DNA of 64,000 nucleotides from Fodinibius salsisoli (GCF_026229185.1 NZ_JAGGJA010000010.1:62001-126000), one strand, 5' to 3'. Counted from the stretch's first letter, positions 1 through 9,750 are shown. The notes: generated by a model from the letters alone, not told the origin. A program made the numbers and translations.

Positions 1-2
1 TA

Positions 3-524
3 TATGGTTTTTTTGCCTTGATGATTGTGACTCCTTTCCTCAAGACCTTTATCCCGGAACTTTCGGGGTTTAATGCCTTGTCGCCCGGTATTGTAATGGG
101 AATTATGATTATTCCTTTTGTTTCTTCCCTAAGTGAAGATGCACTCAGTTCTGTCCCCAATTCCTTGCGGCAGGCTTCTTTCGGAATGGGATCGACGAAG
201 TTTCAGACGGCCTTCCGTGTAATGGTGCCGGCCGCCTCTTCGGGGATTGTTGTCTCCGCTATTTTAGCAGTATCACGGGCCATAGGAGAAACAATGATTG
301 TGGCTATTGCTGCAGGACAGCAGCCGCGATTTGGTTTTGATCCTACAGTGCCTATAGAAACCATCACGGCCTATATCGTACAGGTCAGTATGGGAGATGT
401 GCCTCACGGATCGCTGGCTTATAAAACGATATTTGCGGCGGGAATCACGTTGTTCATCTTCACCTTTATTCTAAATAACATCAGCTATTGGATTAAGGAA
501 AGATACCAGGAGGAATATGAATAG
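3..524 (+). CDS. pstC: Phosphate ABC transporter permease PstC (3' part only)
   Basis: Inner-membrane subunit of the high-affinity phosphate importer PstSCAB. The reading frame is open from the left edge, so only the last 173 residues are present and the true start lies outside the window. The permease coupling loop is clear ([19 protein letters not shown], followed by the VSRAIGETM segment), as are hydrophobic spans before and after it. The gene overlaps pstA by 8 bases, with an AGGAGG ribosome site at 508-513 inside its own end, so the two subunits are probably translationally coupled. Identity as PstC rather than PstA is inferred from order (C-A-B-PhoU) and from the distinct PstA that follows. 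Confidence 0.93.
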   Translation, partial: YGFFALMIVTPFLKTFIPELSGFNALSPGIVMGIMIIPFVSSLSEDALSSVPNSLRQASFGMGSTKFQTAFRVMVPAASSGIVVSAILAVSRAIGETMIVAIAAGQQPRFGFDPTVPIETITAYIVQVSMGDVPHGSLAYKTIFAAGITLFIFTFILNNISYWIKERYQEEYE

Positions 525-1374
525 AGCAAGCACGAGCAGATTATACGATAAAGTTTTTCGTTCTATGGGCCTGACGGCTACCATCCTGTGCCTGTTGATA
601 TTGGCCATTTTTATTGGCTTTATCATTTACCAGGGAGTAGGGCGGTTAAGCTGGGACTTTTTGATAAGCCTGCCATCCCGTTTTGCTGAGCGATCCGGTA
701 TTTATACCGCATGGATCGGAACCCTTTGGGTGCTGGTACTGACTACGCTTATATCATTTCCATTGGGCGTTGGTGCGGGTATTTATTTAGAAGAGTACGG
801 CAAAAAGAATAAGCTAAATAAATTCCTCGAGATCAATATCGCCAATTTAGCCGGTGTGCCTTCTATTATCTATGGATTATTGGGGCTGGAGGTTTTTGTC
901 CGATTGATGAATATGGGCAGCAGTATATTGGCAGGATCATTAACCCTGGCACTCCTCATTTTACCTATTATCATTGTGTCAACGCGTGAGGCTATTCGTG
1001 CCGTACCGAGCACCATTAAAGAAGCTTCGGTAGCACTTGGGGCCTCGAAGTGGCAAACAATCTGGAATCAGATTTTGCCGGCCTCTTTTGGAGGAATCCT
1101 TACAGGCGTTATATTAGCTATTTCTCGAGCAGTGGGCGAAACGGCTCCGCTTATTGTGGTGGGGGCGCTGGCTTATGTACCATTTGCTCCACAAGGCCCC
1201 TTGGATGAGTTTACCGTATTGCCCATCCAAATTTTTAATTGGGTATCAAGACCACAGCATGAATTTGCTATTAATGCCGCCGCCGCTATTATTATATTGT
1301 TGCTCATAACATTTATAATGAACGGTATTGCTGTTTATATGAGACATCGCTGGCAACGGAAGATCGATTGGTAA
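517..1374 (+). CDS. pstA: Phosphate ABC transporter permease PstA
   Basis: Second membrane subunit of the phosphate importer, 285 residues, the usual length for PstA. About six hydrophobic helices are visible, starting with the span near residues 18-42. The ABC coupling loop reads [17 protein letters not shown] and is followed by [16 protein letters not shown], which is typical of PstA. The ATG at 517 sits 3-4 bases after AGGAGG and overlaps the end of pstC. It pairs with PstC in the membrane and docks PstB in the cytoplasm. Confidence 0.95.
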   Translation: MNRASTSRLYDKVFRSMGLTATILCLLILAIFIGFIIYQGVGRLSWDFLISLPSRFAERSGIYTAWIGTLWVLVLTTLISFPLGVGAGIYLEEYGKKNKLNKFLEINIANLAGVPSIIYGLLGLEVFVRLMNMGSSILAGSLTLALLILPIIIVSTREAIRAVPSTIKEASVALGASKWQTIWNQILPASFGGILTGVILAISRAVGETAPLIVVGALAYVPFAPQGPLDEFTVLPIQIFNWVSRPQHEFAINAAAAIIILLLITFIMNGIAVYMRHRWQRKIDW

Positions 1375-1415
1375 TTGACAGTGCTCCTTAATTTATAGTA
1401 TAAATAAGTTTGATT

Positions 1416-2246
1416 ATGGAAGTAAAATCAGAAGCATCCGGCCCAAAGGCAACAAGAGTAAAAACTGAGCCCAGAGTTAACTCAGAGAACCAGACGTATA
1501 AACTCCGGGCTAAAAATATCGATGTTTTTTATGGCGATTTTCAGGCTATCCATGATATTAGTCTGGATATCATTGATAATTCAATAACAGCCTTTATTGG
1601 GCCCTCCGGCTGTGGTAAATCCACTTTTCTACGGCTCTTCAACCGGATGAATGATTACATTGATGGATTTTCAATGAATGGCCAGATTCTGCTGGAAGGC
1701 CAGGATATTTACGATCCGTCAGTCAATGTGGAAGAATTACGGAAAAAAATCGGGATGGTTTTTCAGAAACCGAATCCTTTTCCCAAATCAATTTTCGAGA
1801 ACGTAGCTTACGGTCTTCGAATTCAGGGAATTAAAGATAAGGATTTTATTGAGCAGCGCGTGGTAGAGTCCTTGAAACAAGCAACACTGTTTGAAGAGGT
1901 CAAAGACGATTTAGATAAACAGGCTCTGGCACTTTCCGGAGGTCAGCAGCAGCGCCTTTGTATGGCACGGACACTGGCCGTTAAGCCTTCAGTATTGCTG
2001 ATGGATGAACCTACTTCTGCCCTGGACCCCATTTCGACGGCTAAAATAGAAGAACTTATTACCGAGCTAAAAAAGAAATATACGATTGCTATTGTAACAC
2101 ACAATATGCAGCAAGCCGGCCGAATTAGTGACAATACGGTTTTCCTTTATATGGGTAAACTGGTAGAATACGGGGATACCCAGAAGATATTTACGAATCC
2201 AGAAAAAGATCGTACACAAAACTATATAACGGGACGATTCGGTTAA
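1416..2246 (+). CDS. pstB: Phosphate ABC transporter ATP-binding protein PstB
   Basis: Cytoplasmic ATPase that powers phosphate uptake. With the ATG at 1416 it has 276 residues; the frame also has an in-frame TTG at 1410, but ATG two codons later is more likely. Walker [10 protein letters not shown] lies near residue 61, the ABC signature LSGGQQQRL near 173 and Walker B LLMDEP near 195, followed by the D-loop SALDP. The N-terminus has about 30 extra polar residues before the ABC domain, a modest extension compared with E. coli PstB. It lies 41 bases after pstA and before phoU, consistent with one Pho-regulated operon, although no Pho box is visible in the window. Confidence 0.96.
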   Translation: MEVKSEASGPKATRVKTEPRVNSENQTYKLRAKNIDVFYGDFQAIHDISLDIIDNSITAFIGPSGCGKSTFLRLFNRMNDYIDGFSMNGQILLEGQDIYDPSVNVEELRKKIGMVFQKPNPFPKSIFENVAYGLRIQGIKDKDFIEQRVVESLKQATLFEEVKDDLDKQALALSGGQQQRLCMARTLAVKPSVLLMDEPTSALDPISTAKIEELITELKKKYTIAIVTHNMQQAGRISDNTVFLYMGKLVEYGDTQKIFTNPEKDRTQNYITGRFG

Positions 2247-2285
2247 ACACCCTCACCGTAGCGTTCCATTTTAAAGATTCTGCAC

Positions 2286-2975
2286 ATGGCGAACTTAGAC
2301 AACGAAATTAAATTACTAAAGGATAACATTCTCGAGCTAATGTTTCTGGTCAAGAACCAGCTGGAAAAGGGCTCTAAAGCACTTGACCAGTTTGACGAAG
2401 AACTTGCTCATGAAATAACAGCCAACGAAAAACGGGTAGATAGCCTGGAGCTGACAATAGACAGGGATTGTGAGAATTTATTGGCTCTTCATAATCCTGT
2501 GGCTGTGGATCTTCGTTTTGTGATGGCCTCTTTTAAAATAAATTCTGACCTGGAACGCATTGGCGATCATGCTAATAGTATTGCCAAATATATCCTTGAT
2601 TTTGGGAAAGCAATGGACAAAGAAACCATCCAGAAAATGAAGGTGGATGAAATGTATGCTGTTTCTTTGAAAATGATGAGCAATATCTTTAACGCTTTTA
2701 TCACCGAGGATACAAAGCTGGCGCGCAAAGTATTCAAACTTGACAAAAGGTTAAATGAAATAAACAGAGAGGTATCCGGTTTAACGACCGAACTCATACA
2801 GGAGGATGTAGAACAGACTCAAAATTACCTCTACCTTTTTTCTATTGTTCGAAAACTGGAGCGGGTGGGTGATTTAACCAAGAACATCGCCGAAGAACTA
2901 ATCTTCTACATTGAAGCTAAGGTATTAAAGCACCAGAAGATGAAATCTCAGAACAATAATTCATCCGACAGTTAG
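2286..2975 (+). CDS. phoU: Phosphate transport system regulator PhoU
   Basis: Peripheral regulator that restrains PstSCAB and links it to the PhoR/PhoB two-component system. The 229 residues form two three-helix PhoU repeats. Each repeat ends in the metal-binding signature: LERIGDHANSIAKY in the first half and LERVGDLTKNIAEE in the second. It lies 39 bases after pstB, the standard position. No clear Shine-Dalgarno sequence precedes the ATG, as is common in Bacteroidota. Confidence 0.95.
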   Translation: MANLDNEIKLLKDNILELMFLVKNQLEKGSKALDQFDEELAHEITANEKRVDSLELTIDRDCENLLALHNPVAVDLRFVMASFKINSDLERIGDHANSIAKYILDFGKAMDKETIQKMKVDEMYAVSLKMMSNIFNAFITEDTKLARKVFKLDKRLNEINREVSGLTTELIQEDVEQTQNYLYLFSIVRKLERVGDLTKNIAEELIFYIEAKVLKHQKMKSQNNNSSDS

Positions 2976-3112
2976 GCTTTTACTTTCATTTGGTTTACCT
3001 GTAGAAACAGGTAGCAGTAAACAGGCTTCAACATTTGATCGAATGGTTTCATCAAATTGTTATTCAGGCTTGTCAAAAACAGATCAGCACAACATAACAA
3101 AAAACACTCATA

Positions 3113-4150
3113 ATGAAACAGATAGGAATACTCTGTCTAATAAGTATTTTTACAATTTTTAATGATGTGCAAGCCCAGGTATCGGTCGGCGAAAAGGGAA
3201 CGCTCAGTGGCAGGGTGTATAGCGACTATTACTGGTTTGCGCAGCATCATGATTCTGAAGTTGAAGGAAACAATGGATTTTGGTTCCGTCGCATTTATTT
3301 AACCTACGAACGGTCCATTAGTGATCATTTTTCAAGTCGTCTTCGTCTGGAGATGAACAGCTCAGGGGATTTGAGCACAAATACCGAAATGACTCCCACC
3401 GTTAAAGATGCTTATCTAAAATGGTCGAAGAACAGCCATCAGATCTATGCCGGGATCTCTTCAACCCCCACTTTTGGATTAGTAGAAGATGTATGGGGCT
3501 ACCGTTCCGTTGAAAAGGCTCCCCAAGATTTGTTTGATTTTGGTAGTTCCCGCGATTTTGGTCTTGCTGCTAAGGGAGAGTTTGGGCAAGATAATCGTAT
3601 CGGCTATCACTTTTTTGTTGGTAATGGCAGCAGTAATGGTGTGGAACTCAATAAAGGAAAAAAGCTCATGCTTTCGTTGAGTTACCAGCTGACAGAGCAT
3701 TTTGTGATACAAGCATATGGCGATTGGAATGAACAGCCTAATAATGTTGATATCGTTACAGGCCAGGGATTTGCAGGTTATCAGTCTGATAACTTCAACA
3801 TTGGGGCGTTATATTCTTACCAGTTTCAGGATAATATTCATCAGGAAAACAAGCGAAAACAGGATTTAATCTCCGTATTTGCTAATGCGAATTTTACCGA
3901 TAAGGTTGGGGGATTTATCCGTGCTGATCATCTTTTTGATCCCAATCCGGGAGGGGCATCTACCAGTTATTTGCCGATGAGTTCTGAGGCCGGTTCTTCT
4001 ACCTTTGTCGTTGGGGGTGTGGATCTTCTGTTACACGATAACATCCATTTGATGCCCAATGTTGAAGCCGTTTTTTATGGAGAGACCCAAACAGGAACTA
4101 ACCCTGAAGCCAATATTGTGCCTCGCTTGACCCTCTCGTACAACTTTTGA
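3113..4150 (+). CDS. Outer-membrane beta-barrel porin, probably phosphate/oxyanion type
   Basis: 345 residues with a cleavable signal peptide ending near VQAQ (residue 22). The mature chain has alternating aromatic/polar strands (for example NGFWFRRIYLTYERSIS) and ends in the barrel-closing LTLSYNF with a C-terminal Phe, so an outer-membrane beta-barrel is well supported. Length and the N-terminal FRRIYLTYE pattern recall phosphate-selective porins of the OprO/OprP type. Position directly after pst-phoU suggests it admits phosphate across the outer membrane. That substrate is an inference from context. The 137-base gap before it holds only a small hairpin (2997-3012), so it may have its own promoter. 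Confidence 0.72.
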   Translation: MKQIGILCLISIFTIFNDVQAQVSVGEKGTLSGRVYSDYYWFAQHHDSEVEGNNGFWFRRIYLTYERSISDHFSSRLRLEMNSSGDLSTNTEMTPTVKDAYLKWSKNSHQIYAGISSTPTFGLVEDVWGYRSVEKAPQDLFDFGSSRDFGLAAKGEFGQDNRIGYHFFVGNGSSNGVELNKGKKLMLSLSYQLTEHFVIQAYGDWNEQPNNVDIVTGQGFAGYQSDNFNIGALYSYQFQDNIHQENKRKQDLISVFANANFTDKVGGFIRADHLFDPNPGGASTSYLPMSSEAGSSTFVVGGVDLLLHDNIHLMPNVEAVFYGETQTGTNPEANIVPRLTLSYNF

Positions 4151-4456
4151 AATTATAAGGGTTTAGTTAGCTGTTGAGGAGTAGGCTTCTTGTCATTTTG
4201 CCTTCAATTAGCGGGGCAGGATTTGTTGGGTATCTATTTCATGGAGGCCTTGAAAAATCCCGAAATTTGAGCTTGTTATTGTAAACTGGCTAAGCAACCT
4301 TTCAATAGAGAGGGTGAAAGAGATTACTTCACTCCGTTTGAGATGATAGCTGGTTTTTACAAAGCCTCCTTTTAAAACAATTTTAGCGATTCATATAATC
4401 AGCAATTATTTTATCTTTTTGTTATGTAAATAAATTTTCACCTTAAAAAAACAATT
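4151..4456. other. Intergenic region between the porin and lacI genes
   Basis: 306 bases with no convincing gene on either strand. It becomes AT-rich toward lacI, where the promoter must lie, but I could not pick out a convincing Bacteroidota-type promoter. The TGTTATCGATAACA operator found elsewhere in the island is not present here, so autoregulation of lacI through that site is not supported. Confidence 0.5.
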
Positions 4457-5482
4457 GTGGGATCAGAAGTAACCTTAAAACATATTGCAGAGGCGCTGGG
4501 CATATCAGCAATGACGGTTTCACGCGCGCTCAACAATCGGGATAATGTTGATGAAAAAACACGTCAAAGAGTATTAGAGAAGGCACAGAGTATGGGATAT
4601 ACCCCAAACCACGTGGCGAAAAGCCTGGTTTCGAGTAAAACCTATACTATTGGCGTTGTGATACCTGAAATTACGCATGCTTTCTTCCCGGAAGTGGTTC
4701 GGGGAATTGAGGAAGTCACCAATAGTTCGAGTTATCAGCTTTTTCTAACCAACGCCAATGAGAAGTTTGAGCAAGAGAAGAAAGCCATTAAGGCTTTGCG
4801 CTCGAAAAGGGTGGATGGAATCCTTATCTCTTCATCCCTTACCGTAGAAGATTATTCATTTTACAAACAGCTTATACAGTCCGACACGGAAATCGTTTTC
4901 TTTGATCGCTGTGTAGAAAATATAGGAGCAAGCTGTGTTAGTGTTAATGATAAGATAAGTGCCCGGCAGATTACCGAGCATCTAATAACGGAACATGGAT
5001 TTACAAAGTTGGCTTATCTAAGCGGCCCTCAGCACGTTTCGGTTGGTCGTGAGCGGTACCAAGGGTTTCTGGATGCCATGAATAAACATGATATTCCACT
5101 CGTTGATAAATGGATTATTGAGGGAGGATTTCAGGAAAAAGCGGGATATAAGGCCATGAAACAGATACTGGACCTTCCTCGTGATGAATTTCCAGAGGCG
5201 ATTATAAATGTTAACGATCCCTCAGCCATTGGTGCCATCCAGGCCATTAATGAAGAAGGGCTGTCCATTCCTGATGATTTTGCAATTGTGGGCTTCACCG
5301 ATGATATACGAGCCAACTTGCTTAAAGTACCATTGACGACCGTCCATCAGCCGGCATATGAGGTAGGTAAACGAGCAGCACGTAAGCTGCTGGATTCAAT
5401 TGAAAATGAAGACGAACCTACGGAAAATATAGAGCTGTTGACGACACTTAAAATACGTGCTTCCTGCGGATGTAATTCTTAA
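4457..5482 (+). CDS. LacI-family transcriptional regulator
   Basis: DNA-binding repressor of sugar genes, 341 residues. The N-terminal helix-turn-helix is canonical (VTLKHIAEALGISAMTVSRA, residues 5-24), followed by the hinge helix region ending ...NHVAKSLVSSKTYTIGVV. The sugar-binding domain fills residues 60-340 with family motifs such as VDGILISSS and DDFAIVGFTDD. The start is GTG; no ATG is better placed and the protein is full length from it. It lies just upstream of the BNR and GH30 genes and is the obvious candidate to bind the three TGTTATCGATAACA-type palindromes in the island (8627, 21848, 34099). The effector sugar is unknown; galactose or a galacto-oligosaccharide is inferred from the regulated genes. 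Confidence 0.9.
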   Translation: MGSEVTLKHIAEALGISAMTVSRALNNRDNVDEKTRQRVLEKAQSMGYTPNHVAKSLVSSKTYTIGVVIPEITHAFFPEVVRGIEEVTNSSSYQLFLTNANEKFEQEKKAIKALRSKRVDGILISSSLTVEDYSFYKQLIQSDTEIVFFDRCVENIGASCVSVNDKISARQITEHLITEHGFTKLAYLSGPQHVSVGRERYQGFLDAMNKHDIPLVDKWIIEGGFQEKAGYKAMKQILDLPRDEFPEAIINVNDPSAIGAIQAINEEGLSIPDDFAIVGFTDDIRANLLKVPLTTVHQPAYEVGKRAARKLLDSIENEDEPTENIELLTTLKIRASCGCNS

Positions 5483-5505
5483 AATTGGTATCAAGGGCTA
5501 AGATT

Positions 5506-6843
5506 ATGATTGTTAGGGGATTGGGAAAGTTCACTTTATACAGTATGCTCTATCTGTTTGTATTATCGGGCCAGGTAGAAGCACAAGAAGATCTGCTTCA
5601 TGACCGAACAGGTGAAGCTACACTGTCACGCATAGGCCCGGGTTGGGCACAAAACTCCATTAATGCCGTCATTTTTAGGCAGAATAGTCTTACTACTCAC
5701 GGAGATACCCAGTTTACCGGTTATTATGATGAGCAGGGAACCATGGTTTTGGCCAAAAGAAAAATTGGTACTAACGAATGGAGAATTCACCCCACCCAGT
5801 ATAAAGCGAACATCAACGATGCCCATAATGCGATAAGTCTTGCGGTAGATGGAAACGGACTTCTGCATGTTTCATGGGGCATGCACGGACAAGACCTTCT
5901 ATATGCACAAGGCATAAAACCGGGCAGCCTCCGGCTTACAAATCTACAGAAAATGACGGGTCAACATGAGAGTGGGGTCACCTATCCTGCATTCTACCAA
6001 CTTTCTGACGGCGATTTGCTTTTTATGTATCGGAGAGGCAAATCAGGCGGAGGTAATATTATGCTAAATCGATATGATTTAAATTCTGGCAAATGGTCTG
6101 TCATAGCCCATCCGCTTATCGATGGAGAAGGAGAGCGAAATGCCTATATGAATAATGTAGCGATCGATGAAAACGGAGGCTGGCATATTTCCTGGACATG
6201 GCGTGAAAGCTGGGATGTGGCCACCAATCATGATGTTATGTATGCTTATTCCCCGGATGAGGGCAAATCCTGGAGAACATCCGATAGCAAGGAGTACCAA
6301 CTACCAATAAACGAGCAAAATGCAGAGGTTGTATATTATATTCCGGAAGGAAGTGAATTGATCAACCAAACGTCTATGACGGTTAATGGATACGGGGAAC
6401 CTGTCATCGCTACCTACTGGCGTCCTTCCGATGAGAAAAGCCCTCAGTATCACATTATTTGGCAAGATGGGGATACATGGAGAGCACAGCAGGTAGGGAG
6501 TCGCACAACTCCTTTTTCACTAAGTGGCGGCGGGACGAAACGAATTCCCATATCACGTCCTCAGATTATCGCATCAGATGAAAAATTATACCTGATCTTT
6601 CGCGATTTAGAGCGCAGTGGCAAAATTTCTATAGCAAAAGTCTCAGGCACTGATTATCAAAACCAAGAAATAAAGGATTTATACACTTCTTCCGTTGAAA
6701 TGTGGGAACCAACTTTAGATCGACAAGCCTGGAAAGAGAAAAATATCCTTTATCTCTTTGTTCAAAAAGTGGGGCAGGGAGATGAGGAAACTCTGCAAGC
6801 TTTGGGACCTCAGCCTGTTTCAGTGCTAAAATGGAAGGATTGA
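5506..6843 (+). CDS. BNR-repeat (BNR_4-type) beta-propeller protein, possible GH145-like or lyase enzyme
   Basis: About 445 residues with an N-terminal signal peptide (VLSGQVEAQ, cleavage near residue 28). The chain resembles the BNR_4 family of seven-bladed propellers, with the hallmark NDAHNAISLAVDGNG and WGMHGQDLLYAQ (near residue 123) in the first blades. I prefer ATG 5506 over TTG 5485 because it starts right at the signal peptide. Families with this fold include the GH145 alpha-rhamnosidases that cap-trim arabinogalactan proteins and some ulvan lyases (PL24/25). Its placement between LacI and a GH30 favours a role in glycan degradation, but the activity cannot be read from the sequence. 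It follows lacI by 23 bases, so it is likely in the same operon. Confidence 0.72.
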   Translation: MIVRGLGKFTLYSMLYLFVLSGQVEAQEDLLHDRTGEATLSRIGPGWAQNSINAVIFRQNSLTTHGDTQFTGYYDEQGTMVLAKRKIGTNEWRIHPTQYKANINDAHNAISLAVDGNGLLHVSWGMHGQDLLYAQGIKPGSLRLTNLQKMTGQHESGVTYPAFYQLSDGDLLFMYRRGKSGGGNIMLNRYDLNSGKWSVIAHPLIDGEGERNAYMNNVAIDENGGWHISWTWRESWDVATNHDVMYAYSPDEGKSWRTSDSKEYQLPINEQNAEVVYYIPEGSELINQTSMTVNGYGEPVIATYWRPSDEKSPQYHIIWQDGDTWRAQQVGSRTTPFSLSGGGTKRIPISRPQIIASDEKLYLIFRDLERSGKISIAKVSGTDYQNQEIKDLYTSSVEMWEPTLDRQAWKEKNILYLFVQKVGQGDEETLQALGPQPVSVLKWKD

Positions 6844-6889
6844 GTAATAGATAAGTTGCAACATCCAATGAACTTTAAAAACTCTGGCT

Positions 6890-8494
6890 GTGCAGGAAAT
6901 TAAAAACAGAATAGGTTATAGCAAGATAATGTTCTTGGCTATATTTTGGATCAGCGCCTTTTCTTGCCAGGATAAAAATACGGAAGAAACAAGGGTAACA
7001 TCCTATACTGATACTTTATCACTGACCGTCAATTTTGAGGATCAGCATCAGGAGGTTAAAGGATTTGGTGCTTCTGATGCCTGGAGCACACAGTTTGTGG
7101 GCAAGAACTGGCCGTTGGAAAAGCGAGAGCAAATAGCGGACTATCTCTTCAGCATGGAAACCACACCAGAAGGAAATCCAAAGGGGATCGGGCTCTCAAC
7201 CTGGCGTTTTAATATTGGGGCAGGAAGCGCCAGGCAAGGAAAGAACAGCGGGATCGGTGATCCCTGGCGGCGGGCTGAGAGCTTTTTAAGGGCCGATAGC
7301 ACCTACAATTGGAATAAGCAGGCAGGCCAGCAGTGGTTTATGCAAGCGGCCAGTGAACGTGGAGTAAAAGATTTCATCGGCTTTGTCAACAGTCCGCCCG
7401 TACTGCTTACCCAAACAGGCAAAGCATTTGGCGATGGAAGCGGGCAGGCTAATATTTCTGAAAAATACTACGATGATTTTGCTGATTACCTGGCCCGGAT
7501 AGGACAGTATTTTAAAAATAAGGGGACTCCGTTTACTTACATCAGCCCGGTGAACGAACCGCAGTGGGATTGGTCGCAAGGTAACGGTCAGGAGGGCTCT
7601 CCTTATCAGAATGACCAGATATCCGGAGTTATTGTGGCTCTCGATCAAAAGATCAGGGAGTATAATTTAGAAGCTAAAATAGAGGTTCCGGAGGCTGCCC
7701 AGATCAACTTTTTGTATGATGGTGATCTGACGGGCCGGAGCCACCAGGCTGAGCATTTCTTTGGTTCGGATAGCAAAGTCAAGGATCTGCCAACCTTAGC
7801 CCCAAAGATGGCAGGGCACAGCTATTTTACGACGTGGCCAGTGAGTGAAATGATTGAGCAGCGCCAGAAAGTAAGGGAAAGTATTGAGAAGGCGAGTGGG
7901 TCTATCGAATACTGGATGTCGGAATACTGCATCCTGGCAGATAACGAGCAGATCCAGGGCGGGGGACGAGATTTGGGCATGAGTCCGGCCCTCTATGTGG
8001 CCCGGGTGCTGCATTACGATATGACAATCGCTAACGCGGTATCGTGGCAGTGGTGGCTGGCCGTGAGCCCTTATGATTATAAAGACGGGCTCGTCTATAT
8101 CGATAAAGATACTCAGAATGGTGAGGTTTATGATTCTAAACTTTTATGGGGATTAGGCAACTTTAGCCGATTTATTCGTCCCGGGGCGGTACGCCTTGGG
8201 GGAAGCCGATCCGATAACGCCACACCAGAAGAAGCTGCCGGACAGCTAATGGTTTCGGCCTATTTCCATGATGAGCAAAACAAACTAACGATTGTACTGG
8301 TTAATTATGGAGATAGAGAAAGGCCGGTAACGGTAAGTCTTGAAAATGCCGGCGATCACACTCTATCCAACCTCACACCCTATCTGACCTCCAGTGAAGC
8401 CGACCTCCAAAAGCAAGAAGCGGTGGCCAGTGATGAATCAGTTACGGTTCCAGCCCGCTCCATTATGACCCTACAGGGAGATGTAGGGCAATAG
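6890..8494 (+). CDS. GH30 glycoside hydrolase lipoprotein, endo-beta-1,6-galactanase-like
   Basis: 534 residues beginning at GTG; the early sequence FWISAFSCQDK is a lipoprotein signal with the acylated Cys at about residue 26, so the enzyme is probably surface-anchored. The catalytic (beta/alpha)8 domain starts at VKGFGASDAWS. The acid/base Glu lies in ISPVNEPQWDW (near 222) and the nucleophile Glu in WMSEYCIL (near 344). The C-terminal 110 residues form the small beta-sandwich typical of GH30. The GFGASDAWS opening is of the Bacteroidota Glyco_hydr_30_2 type, members of which are often described as endo-beta-1,6-galactanases. That substrate is an inference strengthened by the galactose genes downstream; other beta-glycans are possible. 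Confidence 0.85.
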   Translation: MQEIKNRIGYSKIMFLAIFWISAFSCQDKNTEETRVTSYTDTLSLTVNFEDQHQEVKGFGASDAWSTQFVGKNWPLEKREQIADYLFSMETTPEGNPKGIGLSTWRFNIGAGSARQGKNSGIGDPWRRAESFLRADSTYNWNKQAGQQWFMQAASERGVKDFIGFVNSPPVLLTQTGKAFGDGSGQANISEKYYDDFADYLARIGQYFKNKGTPFTYISPVNEPQWDWSQGNGQEGSPYQNDQISGVIVALDQKIREYNLEAKIEVPEAAQINFLYDGDLTGRSHQAEHFFGSDSKVKDLPTLAPKMAGHSYFTTWPVSEMIEQRQKVRESIEKASGSIEYWMSEYCILADNEQIQGGGRDLGMSPALYVARVLHYDMTIANAVSWQWWLAVSPYDYKDGLVYIDKDTQNGEVYDSKLLWGLGNFSRFIRPGAVRLGGSRSDNATPEEAAGQLMVSAYFHDEQNKLTIVLVNYGDRERPVTVSLENAGDHTLSNLTPYLTSSEADLQKQEAVASDESVTVPARSIMTLQGDVGQ

Positions 8495-8549
8495 CAGGAG
8501 CAACGCTGACTAGATATCTATAGAGTCCCTTTTCTTTCATTTCGTGCAA

Positions 8550-8587
8550 AATTATTGCCCAGAAATGTATTTATTTGGGCAATAATT
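8550..8587 (+). terminator. Perfect 12-bp inverted repeat after the GH30 gene
   Basis: Arms AATTATTGCCCA (8550-8561) and TGGGCAATAATT (8576-8587) are perfectly complementary around a 14-base loop, 55 bases past the GH30 stop. It could end the lacI-BNR-GH30 transcript, but there is no run of T after the stem, so it might instead be an operator or mRNA-stabilising hairpin. Confidence 0.4.
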
Positions 8588-8626
8588 GAAAATGTGTTCA
8601 AAAATTGTATATTCAACACTTATAAT

Positions 8627-8640
8627 TGTTTCCGATAACA
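8627..8640. promoter_or_regulatory. LacI-type operator upstream of the ECF sigma gene (imperfect)
   Basis: TGTTTCCGATAACA matches 12 of 14 positions of the perfect palindrome TGTTATCGATAACA found at 21848 and inside 34099-34128. It lies 59 bases before the sigma-factor ATG. A palindrome with a central CG is typical of LacI-family operators, and a LacI gene sits 3 kb upstream. Binding is inferred. Confidence 0.6.
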
Positions 8641-8698
8641 TGCTATAAGGGTGGAAATTTAGAAAAAGAACGAAAATGTAGGGACAACTTTAGGGGTT

Positions 8699-9292
8699 AT
8701 GTCAGATTTAGCTTTTAAATCTAATAAGGGGAAAAAAGCACGTCATTCTGAACGTAGAAGAGACCGGTTTGAACATTTTTTTAAGCGTCACTATCCTGAT
8801 TTATGCAGCTTTGTTTTCAGTTATGTGAATGACAGAGAAGTTGCAAAAGATATTGTGCAATCGGTTTTTTTAAGAGTCTGGGAGCAGAAAAGATTCTGGG
8901 ATAATCATGAAGATGCTAAAGCATATTTTTATAAATCAGTTCGTAACGAGGCTTTGAACCATAAGAAGCATGAGCAGGTCAAACAGAAAGCTGATACGGA
9001 GGTCAGGTTACGTGTTAGTGAATGGAAAATAAATGATAAAACAGCACAGGTAAATGATCGAAGAGTAGAGATTATACAGAAAGGCATCAATGATCTGCCT
9101 GCGCGTTGCCGAGAGATATTTAACTTGAGCCGTTATGACGGCTTAACGTATAAGGAAATTGCAGAAGTGTTGGATATATCTGTTAAAACAGTGGAAACCC
9201 AGATAGGGAGGGCACTTAAAAAGTTGAGAAGATTCACAAAGGAACACGTTAAAGAGTCTTTATTAATATTGGTAGCTTTTTTTTCAATGTAA
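8699..9292 (+). CDS. ECF RNA polymerase sigma factor (Bacteroidota SusC-associated type)
   Basis: 197-residue sigma-70 of the extracytoplasmic-function class. Region 2 spans roughly residues 25-95 (FKRHYPDLCSFVFSYV, then DIVQSVFLRVWEQ) and region 4 roughly 125-180, ending in the helix-turn-helix LTYKEIAEVLDISVKTVETQ. It is the cytoplasmic output of the FecR/SusC surface-signalling chain encoded next to it. It carries about 25 basic residues before region 2. A LacI-type operator precedes it. A 458-base gap separates it from fecR, longer than usual. Confidence 0.93.
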   Translation: MSDLAFKSNKGKKARHSERRRDRFEHFFKRHYPDLCSFVFSYVNDREVAKDIVQSVFLRVWEQKRFWDNHEDAKAYFYKSVRNEALNHKKHEQVKQKADTEVRLRVSEWKINDKTAQVNDRRVEIIQKGINDLPARCREIFNLSRYDGLTYKEIAEVLDISVKTVETQIGRALKKLRRFTKEHVKESLLILVAFFSM

Positions 9293-9750
9293 TTTTGTCT
9301 GTGTCATAGTATGTAAACAAAGGTATTATGTGGTTTCCTTTCACAAGGTCCATACCAGCTATTATCTTTAAAAGTGGTCTTCTTATCTGAATTCTGGGGA
9401 TGAAGTCGGATGAGTGGAAGAGGCCCTTGATCTATTTATCCTAGGACAGCCCCAAGATCATATCCTGTTTTACAAATTTGTTCAACCGTATAATGGGTTA
9501 TAGGCAAAACTATTAAGTACTTCGGGTTCCTGGGCAAATATATTTCCGCTCGAACATTATTTATTCTGACTAAGTTTTAAGCTCCTTTCGTTTTTCATTT
9601 CTAGCAAATACTCATCTTTTATTATTCTCCCAAAGAGGAAAAATCGATTAAGTCAGAAAATTTCTCAAAAAAAATAAAATTTTTTGTAAGGGTAGGATGG
9701 ATTCCAGTTGTGTATAGGGTGAAGTAACATCCAAACCAACTGTAAGAATA
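9293..9750. other. 458-base gap between sigma and fecR genes
   Basis: No supported gene on either strand. The last 90 bases before fecR are strongly AT-rich and contain the candidate ECF promoter described at 9686-9716. The rest shows no clear repeat or RNA structure to my eye. Confidence 0.5.
9686..9716 (+). promoter_or_regulatory. Candidate ECF-sigma promoter for fecR-susCD
   Basis: GTAAGGGTA (9686-9694) follows an A/T tract, and GTGTATA (9710-9716) follows 15 bases later, 35 bases before the fecR ATG. The two-box arrangement at this distance suits an ECF promoter that would let the adjacent sigma factor switch on fecR-susC-susD. This is a pattern-based guess. Confidence 0.35.

Noticed and set aside
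2997-3012. Hairpin ACCTGT-AGAA-ACAGGT after phoU
   Set aside because: Short stem and no T-run; not enough to call a terminator.
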